NCBI RefSeq assembly: GCF_017168235.1
Contig: NZ_JABFAO010000002.1
Span: forward strand, 124,001-188,000
Reading direction: 5' to 3'
DNA length: 64,000 nt
Source of the DNA: Rhodococcus sp. KRD197
GTDB lineage: Bacteria > Actinomycetota > Actinomycetes > Mycobacteriales > Mycobacteriaceae
Part shown: one piece after another, positions 1 to 7,624 of the stretch
How the letters are laid out: the number at the start of each line of letters is the position of its first letter
Numbering within the stretch: the first letter of the stretch is position 1
Notes under the pieces: model-generated
What the model was told of the DNA's origin: nothing
The model's input: only the letters and a program-made list of their open reading frames with translations
Database searches by the model: none
Translations under genes and position numbers: made by a program

Positions 1-61
1 TCTGGCCGAATCTCACCGTACTGCCGTGGGAGGCATGAGGGAGTCATGTAGGTCGCAGCGC

Positions 62-1273
62 TCATACCTTTACCGATGCGCTACGCCTACTGACAAAGAG
101 AAGAAACACTGCAGCCGTTGCAAGCACAGCTCCGATTGCGGGGAGGACGCCCACGGCGGTGCCGCTGGAAAGAGCGACAGATCCAATCCATGCGCCTGCG
201 GCGTTGGCGAGCTGAAAGCCCGCGATGTTCACTGTCGCGGCGAGTTGCGGTGCGTCGCTGGCGGCGCCGATTAGCTTCGATGCGAGCGGCGGGATGATCG
301 AGAACCCGGTGGCGCCGAGGACGAACATCCAGGCGAACGCGAACCACGGCATATTACCGAAGACGAAGAGCACCACCAACGCGAAGGCCAGTGCGCTCAA
401 TGCGACGTACAACGTGCGATCGAGCGCCTTGTCCGCGAAGTAGCCCCCGAGTTGATTGCCTACCACCGAGCCCATGCCGAAGACGAACAGCGCCACGGTG
501 ACCGTCGACGCTGAGATAGCGGCGTGCTCGGTGAGGTACGGCGCGATGTAGGTGAACACCACGAACAGCGCCGCTTGGCTGAGCGCGGTGAGCCCGATGG
601 CCCACAGGACCGGTCCCCGCGTGAATACGCGTAGTTCCGCTGTCGCACCGCCGGTTTGATGAGATGGAGCCGCGTTGCGGGTGGAGGCGATGAGCCCAGC
701 GGTGACCACCAGCTGGAACACGGCGATGATCGCGAAGGACCAGCGCCAGCCGAGTTGGGTGCCAATCAGGGTGCCAAGCGGGACGCCCAGGACGGTGGCG
801 AGATTGAGGCCCAGCGTCACGCGGGCGATCACCCGTCCCTGGAACTCCGGTGCCACCAGCGAGGTCGCCAACACCAGGCAGAGCGCGAAGAAGGTTGCGT
901 GCGGTAGCGCGGTGATCACCCGGAAGACCACCATGACCGCGAAGTTCGGTGCCAGCGCTGTTCCCACATTCCCGATGACGAACAGCCCCATCAGCGCCAC
1001 GATCAGCGGCGTCCGCGGCACCCGCGTGGTGGCGATCGTCAGCAGCGGGCCACCGATGACCACTGTGAGTGCGTAGATCGTGATGAGGAGCCCAGCGCTG
1101 GAGGTACCGACTCCGAGGTCGGTGGAGATATCCGAAAGTACCCCTACCACCATGTATTCGACGGTTCCCACTCCAAACACTGCGAGCATCATCCAGATGA
1201 TGGCGACCTTCGCATGTGTACTCCGGCGGGTAGGCCGGGCTGGGGCCGTGGTGTCGTGTCGCGTCTCGGTCAC
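62..1273 (-). CDS. MFS drug/metabolite exporter (DHA1-type)
   Basis: This 403-residue protein has about 12 hydrophobic segments and no signal peptide, as expected for a single-subunit proton-driven exporter of the inner membrane. The N-terminal helix region with FGVGTVEYMVVGVL and the later RVITALPHATFF segment resemble the Cmx/AraJ-like branch of the DHA1 family, which contains chloramphenicol and sugar exporters. The start is a GTG preceded by a GAAGGGA ribosome-binding site. It is transcribed divergently from a TetR gene with a 12-bp palindrome between them, so repression by that TetR and induction by a substrate is the likely arrangement. The substrate cannot be told from sequence. Confidence 0.85.
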   Translation of the reverse strand: MTETRHDTTAPARPTRRSTHAKVAIIWMMLAVFGVGTVEYMVVGVLSDISTDLGVGTSSAGLLITIYALTVVIGGPLLTIATTRVPRTPLIVALMGLFVIGNVGTALAPNFAVMVVFRVITALPHATFFALCLVLATSLVAPEFQGRVIARVTLGLNLATVLGVPLGTLIGTQLGWRWSFAIIAVFQLVVTAGLIASTRNAAPSHQTGGATAELRVFTRGPVLWAIGLTALSQAALFVVFTYIAPYLTEHAAISASTVTVALFVFGMGSVVGNQLGGYFADKALDRTLYVALSALAFALVVLFVFGNMPWFAFAWMFVLGATGFSIIPPLASKLIGAASDAPQLAATVNIAGFQLANAAGAWIGSVALSSGTAVGVLPAIGAVLATAAVFLLFVSRRSASVKV

Positions 1274-1334
1274 CGTTTGTACATCCCTTCGATCGGGTCG
1301 GGCCGTGTTGTATTCGAACCGTAAGCCATTCTCT

Positions 1335-1346
1335 TAGCGATCGCTA
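1335..1346. promoter_or_regulatory. Palindromic operator candidate TAGCGATCGCTA
   Basis: This perfect 12-bp palindrome lies in the 129-bp divergent intergenic region between the MFS exporter (start 1273, minus) and the TetR gene (start 1403, plus). Its position fits a TetR operator controlling both promoters. The assignment rests on position and symmetry only. Confidence 0.4.
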
Positions 1347-1402
1347 CAGGAGTAGACTGGATCACAGCAGACATCTCGTGCGAAGCGAAATCAGGAGGGT
1401 GC

Positions 1403-1999
1403 ATGGCGGGCGTACCGGGACAGGGACGAAAGTTCGACGTCGACACAGCGCTCGACCAGGCGATGCTCGCGTTCTGGGAGCACGGATACGAAGGGACGTC
1501 GGTGGCAACGTTGACGTCCGCGATGCGCATCAACCCGCCGTCTCTATACAGCGCATTCGGCGGTAAGGAGGGCGTGTTCTTTGCGGCGATCGATCGCTAC
1601 AAAGCCACTCGCGGCGACTTCATCGATCGCGCCTTCGCCGAGGAGGCCCATGCGAGCGGACTGATTCGCCGCCTGCTCCACGAGGCCGCCACGCACTACA
1701 CGGACAAGTCCTGTCCGGGTGGATGTTTGATCATCAGCTCGGCCGTCGGCGTGACCCCCGCCAACGACCACATCGCAGACCGGTTGCGGGACATGCGAAA
1801 TGCGAACGTAGCGTTGCTGTCCGAACGAATCGCCTCGAACATTGCCGACGGTGCACTACCAGCGGACTGCGATCCCGAGGACATGGCCGAGTTCACCGGC
1901 GTGGTCATCCAGGGGATGTCCCAACGCGCCCGCGACGGCGCCACCGCGCAGCAACTCGAACGCGTCGCCGTCAGGGCCCTGGACATGCTGAACTTGTAG
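1403..1999 (+). CDS. TetR/AcrR family transcriptional regulator
   Basis: The protein has 198 residues, the usual TetR length. Residues about 10-55 form the DNA-binding helix-turn-helix, with the recognisable EHGYEGTSVATL and INPPSLYSAFGGKEGVF segments; the rest is the ligand-binding helical domain. An AGGAGGG ribosome-binding site sits just upstream of the ATG. It is divergent from the MFS exporter and probably represses it together with itself through the palindrome at 1335-1346. The ligand is unknown. Confidence 0.88.
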   Translation: MAGVPGQGRKFDVDTALDQAMLAFWEHGYEGTSVATLTSAMRINPPSLYSAFGGKEGVFFAAIDRYKATRGDFIDRAFAEEAHASGLIRRLLHEAATHYTDKSCPGGCLIISSAVGVTPANDHIADRLRDMRNANVALLSERIASNIADGALPADCDPEDMAEFTGVVIQGMSQRARDGATAQQLERVAVRALDMLNL

Positions 2000-2191
2000 A
2001 AGCTGGGGCGACCACCAGCCCCGGCCTGACCCGTTGTTTGGCGTTCTCCGGGACGGCGCGCGCGTCGGCGCAGGTCAGCACTGCTGGCGAGGCGACCTTC
2101 AGTGGCGCAATGCTCCAGCCATCGGAGGGTTGCACGGCCGACATCCGGACGGTGTTGAGTAGTTCTCACCCCACTGCAAGGAGGATCACGC

Positions 2192-2701
2192 ATGAAAGTC
2201 ACGGTGGTTGCGGGCAACCCCAAGCCGGCCTCTCGAACCCTCGATGCCGCGACGAGCGTGGCAGAGAAGCTGACAGGTGAGACCCCCGACGCGACGGTCG
2301 ACGTGATCATGCTCGGCAGCGGACTGTTGGGTTGGGGAGACGCCGCGGTGGCGGAGGCAGTGGAGACGGTCTCGTCCTCCGATCTCGTGGTGTGCGCAAG
2401 TCCGACCTTCAAAGCCACCTACACCGGAGTTCTCAAGCTGTTTCTCGACCAGTTCGCAGGCGATACCGGCCTGCGCGGTGTGACGGTGCTGCCGCTCATG
2501 CTCGGTGCAGGCCCGGCGCACGCGATGGCTCCCGACCTCTTCCTCAAACATGTTCTGGTAGAGCTCGGGGCCACAGCCCCCGCACCGGGTCTCTATCTGA
2601 TCGACTCCAGCTACACCACCGACTCCAAGATCGGCGACTACGTTTCCCGATGGGGATCGACTCTGCTCGCCGCCGCGTCCACCCGATCGGATCTGTCATG
2701 A
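2192..2701 (+). CDS. NAD(P)H-dependent FMN reductase (SsuE/MsuE-like)
   Basis: This 169-residue flavodoxin-fold protein belongs to the NADPH-dependent FMN reductase family. It starts with the typical beta-strand and phosphate-binding loop VVAGNPKPASRT (residues about 5-16) and carries CASPTFKATYTGVLK (about 70-84), the equivalent of the family SPxY flavin-site loop. A strong AAGGAGG site precedes the ATG. Its stop codon overlaps the start of a second, unrelated flavin reductase (ATGA), and that gene overlaps a ribBA gene, so the three form one translationally coupled operon. Enzymes of this type supply reduced FMN to two-component monooxygenases; no such monooxygenase is visible nearby. Confidence 0.85.
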   Translation: MKVTVVAGNPKPASRTLDAATSVAEKLTGETPDATVDVIMLGSGLLGWGDAAVAEAVETVSSSDLVVCASPTFKATYTGVLKLFLDQFAGDTGLRGVTVLPLMLGAGPAHAMAPDLFLKHVLVELGATAPAPGLYLIDSSYTTDSKIGDYVSRWGSTLLAAASTRSDLS

Positions 2702-3195
2702 CCTTGGCCACCACCCAGCTCGACCATTCCGTCCTTCGGTCGGCGTTCGCGCAGTTCCCCTCAGGTGTCGTCGCGTTGTGCGCGGAGATCGACGGCAAAC
2801 CGATGGGGATGGCCGCGTCGAGTTTCGTTGCGGTGTCGATGGATCCACCACTGGTCGCGTTCTGCGTCCAACACACCTCCACGACATGGCCCAAGCTCAC
2901 CACCTCGGCTCGAATCGGCATTTCGGTCCTGGGCGAGTTGCACGACGGCGCGGCCCGCACGCTGGCCGCCAAGACCGGCAACCGATTCGAAGGTCTCGAC
3001 ACAACCACCACCGAGGACGGTGCCGTCTTCATCGAGGGGGCGAGCATGTGGCTCGACGCCACCGTCACCGAGCAGGTCCCGGCTGGAGATCACGCCATAG
3101 TGCTCATGGCGATCAACGAGCTCGAGGTCAAAGCGGATGTGCCTCCGATCGTGTTTCACGGCAGCAAGTTCCGACGCCTTGCCGTGGATCTTTGA
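2698..3195 (+). CDS. Flavin reductase (HpaC/NtaB-like domain)
   Basis: This 165-residue protein matches the flavin reductase-like split-barrel family. Residues about 13-25 (FAQFPSGVVALCA) and MGMAASSFVAVSMDPPLV (about 36-53) are the flavin-binding region, and the C-terminus FHGSKFRRLAVDL is the usual family ending. I start it at the ATG that overlaps the upstream stop codon, because the open frame further upstream is only a frame extension. It would reduce FMN or FAD with NAD(P)H for a partner oxygenase. The pairing with RibBA resembles Rv1939-ribA1 (Rv1940) of M. tuberculosis as I recall it. Confidence 0.85.
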   Translation: MTLATTQLDHSVLRSAFAQFPSGVVALCAEIDGKPMGMAASSFVAVSMDPPLVAFCVQHTSTTWPKLTTSARIGISVLGELHDGAARTLAAKTGNRFEGLDTTTTEDGAVFIEGASMWLDATVTEQVPAGDHAIVLMAINELEVKADVPPIVFHGSKFRRLAVDL

Positions 3196-4421
3196 TGCGG
3201 GCGGTCGAGGCGGCGCTCGATTCACTACGTGCTGGCAAACCTGTGTTCGTGACCGATTCCGCGGATCGAGAGAACGAGGGCGACGTTATCCTCGCGGCAG
3301 ATCGGGTCAATTCGGACTGGGTGGCGTGGACCGTCCGAAACACTTCCGGCTTGCTATGTGCACCGATGACCGGTGCGCGCGCGGACGCGCTGGAACTTCC
3401 CCAGATGGTGTCGAACAATCAAGATCCCAAGCAGACCGCCTACACGGTGACCGTCGATGCGGCATTGGGGGTCACGACGGGAATCTCCGCTTCGGATCGT
3501 GCACGCACACTACGGGTGCTGGCCGGCGCGGACACGGTTGCGGCGGACTTGATCCGGCCTGGCCACGTTCTGCCGCTGCGGGCTCGGCCCGGAGGCGTTA
3601 TCGAGCGACCCGGACATACCGAAGCGGCCGTGGATCTCTGTGCATCGGCGGGGTTGCCTGCCGTCGGTGTCATCGCTGAGTTGGTGGCCGACGACGGTTC
3701 GATGATGCGCTATCCCGCCGTCGAGGCGCTGGGGCGGCAGATGAGTTTGCCGGTTCTGACCATCGACGAACTCGTCGCCTATCGACGAATGACGAAATCT
3801 GCGCCAGCACCGGAGCGGCCCCGAGTGGAACGTATCGTCGAGACGGTTCTACCCACCCAGCACGGTGAATTCCGGATCATCGGCTACCTCGATCACGAGA
3901 CAGGTGCGGAACATGTCGCGCTCGTGCGCGGCACGCTCGGGTTACGTTCTCTCGCGCGAGTGCACTCGGAATGCTTGACAGGCGAGTCCCTTGCCTCCCA
4001 GCGCTGCGAATGCGGCCCCCAGCTAAGCGCTGCGATGGAGCGAATCGGTCGCGAGGGTGGTGTGGTCGTGTATCTACGCGGGCACGAAGGGCGTGGCATC
4101 GGTTTGGTCAAGAAACTCGCTGCATATCGTCTGCAGGATCAAGGATTCGACACTGTCGCGGCGAACTTGGAGCTCGGCGAATCAGCGGATGGCCGCGAAT
4201 ACGGCGGCGGCGCTGCGATTCTGCGGGACCTCGGACTCTCGTCCGTACAATTGCTGACGAACAATCCCGCCAAGGTATCGGGCCTGGAGGCTCACGGAAT
4301 CGAGGTGTCCGCGCGGCTACCCTTGTTGGCGGGTGTTGCACCGGGCAACATTCGATACCTCCAGACGAAGCGAAATCGCATGGGGCACCTGCTTCCTGCG
4401 CAATCCGAACGTAGCTCGTAG
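3195..4421 (+). CDS. ribBA: Bifunctional DHBP synthase / GTP cyclohydrolase II
   Basis: The protein has 408 residues in two domains. The N-terminal half (about 1-200) is 3,4-dihydroxy-2-butanone-4-phosphate synthase, with the acidic loop RENEGD and RPGHVLPLRARPGG. The C-terminal half is GTP cyclohydrolase II, with the zinc cysteines in CLTGESLASQRCECG and the catalytic HEGRGIGLVKK stretch. Together these supply both branches of riboflavin synthesis from GTP and ribulose-5-phosphate. The ATG overlaps the preceding stop codon. No ribD, ribE or ribH is beside it, so this is probably an accessory copy that boosts flavin for an FMNH2-dependent reaction. Both active sites look intact. Confidence 0.9.
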   Translation: MRAVEAALDSLRAGKPVFVTDSADRENEGDVILAADRVNSDWVAWTVRNTSGLLCAPMTGARADALELPQMVSNNQDPKQTAYTVTVDAALGVTTGISASDRARTLRVLAGADTVAADLIRPGHVLPLRARPGGVIERPGHTEAAVDLCASAGLPAVGVIAELVADDGSMMRYPAVEALGRQMSLPVLTIDELVAYRRMTKSAPAPERPRVERIVETVLPTQHGEFRIIGYLDHETGAEHVALVRGTLGLRSLARVHSECLTGESLASQRCECGPQLSAAMERIGREGGVVVYLRGHEGRGIGLVKKLAAYRLQDQGFDTVAANLELGESADGREYGGGAAILRDLGLSSVQLLTNNPAKVSGLEAHGIEVSARLPLLAGVAPGNIRYLQTKRNRMGHLLPAQSERSS

Positions 4422-4440
4422 CGGCGGGGTCCGCCAGCAG

Positions 4441-7086
4441 CTACCCCCGTGCCATGTCCACGAAGCGCGACAGGTGCAGCTGGTGCGCGACGGTGATGGT
4501 CGCGGTCGGACCGTTGCGGTGCTTGCCGAGAATGAGGTCGGCTTCGCCGCCGCGCGGGTCGTCGCGCTCGATGGCGTCGGGGCGGTGCAGCAGGATGACC
4601 ATGTCGGCGTCCTGCTCCAGCGAACCCGACTCACGGAGGTCGGAGACCATCGGCTTCTTGTCGGTTCGCTGCTCGGGACCACGGTTGAGCTGGCAAACCG
4701 CGACGACCGGGCATTCGAGTTCCTTCGCGAGAAGCTTGAGCTGACGCGAGAAGTCGGAGACTTCCTGCTGCCTCGATTCGACCTTCTTGCCCGAGGACAT
4801 CAGCTGAAGGTAGTCCACCACAATCAGTTTCAGGCCGTTGCGCTGTTTAAGACGACGCGCCTTCGCGCGGATCTCCATCATCGTCAGGTTGGGGGAGTCG
4901 TCGACGAACAACGGCGCTTCGCTGATCTCACTCATCCGACGCGCCAGGCGGGTCCAGTCGTCGTCGGTCATCTTTCCCGAACGCATATCGCCGAGTTTGA
5001 TTTTCGCTTCGGCGGACAGCAGACGCATGACGATCTCGGTGCGGCTCATTTCCAGAGAGAAGATGACACTGGGCATGCCGTGCTTGATCGAGCACGACCG
5101 CATGAAGTCCATCGACAAGGTGGAGTTGTGCGTCGGAATCATCGACTCACTGGCGAGGTAGAGGTGCTCGGCGTTGTCCACTTCCACACAACGCACCGGA
5201 ACGGACTCGACCTTACGGACGTCGACGATGAAGCGGGAACCGGACCGGACTGTTGAGTTTGCCGCCCGACGCTCCTTGTGCAACATCTGCTTTCGATGCA
5301 GGCCAAAAACTACTTCGTCGGTGGCGAAGGTCAAAGTGTATGCGGTCGACGACGCCTCGGTGCGTCCCTGGACTCGCTTGGTCGACAAGTGCACGCGATA
5401 GCCGAGACTGACTACGAGTTCGCGAACGTCGGTGACCAAACGCTCGCTAGTGACACTGAATTGCGCAGATCCGCCCGCCGTGACCGTTCCGTCGGTGTCG
5501 AGCAAACCCGCGAGAAGCGCTCGGCGCTGTGCCACTGAGCTGCGCAGGTACTGATTGGGAATATGTTTGTCGCCGAGGACGCCGATCGTACGAAGCCGAG
5601 CCTGAACCGTACCGACCGTATTTCGGCATTCCTGGCATCGGTGCAGCCCTGTTGTACGGGCGCCGCAATCGATACAGGTAGGAGGCTCAACGGGCTCGGA
5701 AATGAAGCGCGCTTTACCCCCACAGGATTGACCGCAGGTACGGACAGTCAACGGGAAAGGTACGAATTCCTTGCCGCACACGATGCACGCCTTCGCATCT
5801 ACGACTTCGGACTGCAATTGAAGTCTGTACCGCAGGGCGGCAGACGGCGACGCCGTCACCCGGAGTCCTTCCCCCTCGATGCGCGTGATGATCTCGGGAT
5901 CAGCGGTCGTGAGCTGTGCGCAAGCAGACGAACCGTCGCCCAGCCATGCCCCCAGGGTGTACGGAGGGACCAACAAGTCGCGCTCGGGCAGTTGCACTGC
6001 CTGCGAGTTGCCGACCGAATGATTGAGTCGCTCATCCTTGGTGTTGCATCGGACCGTCTTCGCGATCTCCTCGGTGGTGCGCACCTCAGCGAACGTCTTC
6101 TGATTGCGCATGCGGTGGTAACTGGCTGCCGCGGTCTGCGCCGACTTCCTCGATGCCCTGGTATCTGTCAGCCACTGATGCTCCGCATCGGCGACGATGA
6201 CTGTGCCATCGGAGAATTCGACCTCGTAGCACGGACGGTCGAGCATCACGTCGGTGGCTGCGACCACGCGTGTGGGAATTCCGTGAGCGTCGATGAGGTG
6301 ATCGCCCACCGCGACCTCACCCATGGTGGTCCATCCATCGGGTGTGGGTAGCGGTGTGTCCAGCGCGAGCGCCTTGCCCACACCAGGCCTGGCCGCCACG
6401 ATGATCATCTGACCGGGGTGCAGGCCGTTGGTGATCTCGTCGAGTTCGGCGAAGCCGGTCGGTACGCCGAGCGAGATGCCGCCGCGGCTGGCGATGGAGT
6501 CGATCTCGTCCATCGTCGGCTGCAACAGCTCTTCGAGGGGCAGGAAGTCCTCCGAGGTGCGCCGCTCGGTGACGTCGTACACCTCGGCCTGTGCTCGGTC
6601 GACCACCTCGGCAACGTCCTGGCCGTCGGAGCCGGCATACCCGAACTGCACGATGCGCGTGCCCGCCTGAACCAGGCGACGCAGAATCGACTTCTCAGCG
6701 ACGATCTCGGCGTAGTAGCCGGCGTTGGCAGCCGTCGGGACGGTCTGCGTGAGCGTGATCAGGTAGGGCGGACCGCCGATGCGCTTGAGCTCACCGCGAC
6801 GATCCAGCTCGGCGGATACCGTCACCGGGTCGGCGGGCTCACCGCGGCTGTAGAGGTCCAGGATCGCGTCGTAGACGTTCTGATGCGCCGGACGGTAGAA
6901 GTCGCCGGGGCGGAGCACCTCGAGGACGTCCGCGATGGCGTCCTTGCTCAGCAGCATGCCCCCGAGAACCGATTGCTCCGCGGCCATGTCCTGTGGAGGT
7001 TGACGGCCGAAGTCTTCACCCGGTGCCTCACTGGGAGGTGATTCGGAGGAATAGCCCGACTGTCCTCGATCGTCCACAACTGCCAC
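4441..7086 (-). CDS. dnaB: Replicative DNA helicase DnaB precursor, intein-containing
   Basis: The precursor has 881 residues. The N-extein (1-238) carries the DnaB N-terminal domain and the first part of the RecA-like domain up to the Walker A lysine in ARPGVGK. Residues 239-654 are an intein. The C-extein (655-881) resumes with Ser-Thr and contains VIFSLEMS, the Walker B region LIVVDYLQLM and the terminal HQLHLSRF. The spliced product of 465 residues has the normal actinobacterial DnaB length and closely resembles the mycobacterial protein. I start at the GTG at 7084-7086, which encodes VAVVDD as in M. tuberculosis and has an AAAGGA site upstream; the longer open frame is an extension. Until the intein leaves, the ATP-binding loop is split, so splicing should control helicase activity. 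Confidence 0.95.
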   Translation of the reverse strand: MAVVDDRGQSGYSSESPPSEAPGEDFGRQPPQDMAAEQSVLGGMLLSKDAIADVLEVLRPGDFYRPAHQNVYDAILDLYSRGEPADPVTVSAELDRRGELKRIGGPPYLITLTQTVPTAANAGYYAEIVAEKSILRRLVQAGTRIVQFGYAGSDGQDVAEVVDRAQAEVYDVTERRTSEDFLPLEELLQPTMDEIDSIASRGGISLGVPTGFAELDEITNGLHPGQMIIVAARPGVGKALALDTPLPTPDGWTTMGEVAVGDHLIDAHGIPTRVVAATDVMLDRPCYEVEFSDGTVIVADAEHQWLTDTRASRKSAQTAAASYHRMRNQKTFAEVRTTEEIAKTVRCNTKDERLNHSVGNSQAVQLPERDLLVPPYTLGAWLGDGSSACAQLTTADPEIITRIEGEGLRVTASPSAALRYRLQLQSEVVDAKACIVCGKEFVPFPLTVRTCGQSCGGKARFISEPVEPPTCIDCGARTTGLHRCQECRNTVGTVQARLRTIGVLGDKHIPNQYLRSSVAQRRALLAGLLDTDGTVTAGGSAQFSVTSERLVTDVRELVVSLGYRVHLSTKRVQGRTEASSTAYTLTFATDEVVFGLHRKQMLHKERRAANSTVRSGSRFIVDVRKVESVPVRCVEVDNAEHLYLASESMIPTHNSTLSMDFMRSCSIKHGMPSVIFSLEMSRTEIVMRLLSAEAKIKLGDMRSGKMTDDDWTRLARRMSEISEAPLFVDDSPNLTMMEIRAKARRLKQRNGLKLIVVDYLQLMSSGKKVESRQQEVSDFSRQLKLLAKELECPVVAVCQLNRGPEQRTDKKPMVSDLRESGSLEQDADMVILLHRPDAIERDDPRGGEADLILGKHRNGPTATITVAHQLHLSRFVDMARG
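5125..6372 (-). other. DnaB intein, class 3 (WCT triad), with LAGLIDADG endonuclease
   Basis: The 416-residue intein sits exactly between Walker A Lys238 and the following Ser. It starts with Ala, not Cys or Ser, and ends PTHN followed by Ser+1. Block B reads AEHQWL (His65, Trp67), block F has VRCVEV (Cys395) and block G has Thr414-His415-Asn416. Trp B:12, Cys F:4 and Thr G:5 are the signature of class 3 inteins, known from the phage Bethlehem DnaB intein. Two LAGLIDADG motifs keep their acidic residues: LGAWLGDGS at about 140-148 and LLAGLLDTDGTV at about 286-297. Between them lie two paired-cysteine zinc modules (Cys196/199/213/217 and Cys233/236/246/249). The element therefore looks active in splicing and probably in homing. 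Confidence 0.9.
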
Positions 7087-7624
7087 GAGAACCGACCGTC
7101 CTTTCCCCTCGAAACCCTCACCGCCTGACACGGCCACGCCCTGACACCAGTTGTACAGCCAGCCTCCGACAGTCCTCGGATGTGCTGGATGCAGCTGGCG
7201 CCGTGGGCGCCGTCGCCGCGTCACGAAGAGACGCTGCACGGACGTTAGGTGGTCTCGTCTCCAGTCACAACACGGCCTGTGGATGAACCTGTGTAGCAAT
7301 TGTGGACAGTGCTGAACAACTGTGTTGACCACCTGGGGATAACCTGGGTATAACTTTCCGAGGTTCGGCCATATCTGCCGCTCAGAGCATGTACATAAAG
7401 TTTTTTGCCTGTGCATCAACTTGGGAGCGGCGTGTCGAGCCAAGTTGACAGCTCGGGCGTGTTGAGTAAATGCCAGGTGAACAAAGGAGTGAACTGGGTC
7501 ACAACGTATGGGATTTCACACAATTTCGGGGTGCACGAATGTTTAAACCGAAAAACCCGCATTCGATTCCGAAAATTCGCCCCGACTTCCATGGGCTTGA
7601 CTCGACACCGGCCCTACTGTTCGG
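7087..7624. promoter_or_regulatory. dnaB upstream region with DnaA-box-like cluster
   Basis: This 538-bp gap carries no convincing gene and has AT-rich stretches around 7390-7600. Within 7278-7353 there are four 9-mers close to the DnaA box complement TGTGGATAA: TGTGGATGA (7278-7286), TGTGGACAG (7301-7309), TGGGGATAA (7334-7342) and TGGGTATAA (7345-7353). A further TTGTGGACG on the minus strand overlaps the dnaB start. The region must hold the dnaB promoter and the end of the transporter transcript. DnaA binding is inferred from the 9-mers. Confidence 0.45.

Noticed and set aside
2332-2697. Upstream extension of the flavin reductase frame
   Set aside because: It overlaps the FMN reductase gene in another frame, and the family similarity begins at the ATG at 2698.
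7087-7443. N-terminal extension of DnaB to 7443
   Set aside because: The extension has no similarity to DnaB, while the GTG at 7086 gives the known N-terminus and has a ribosome-binding site.
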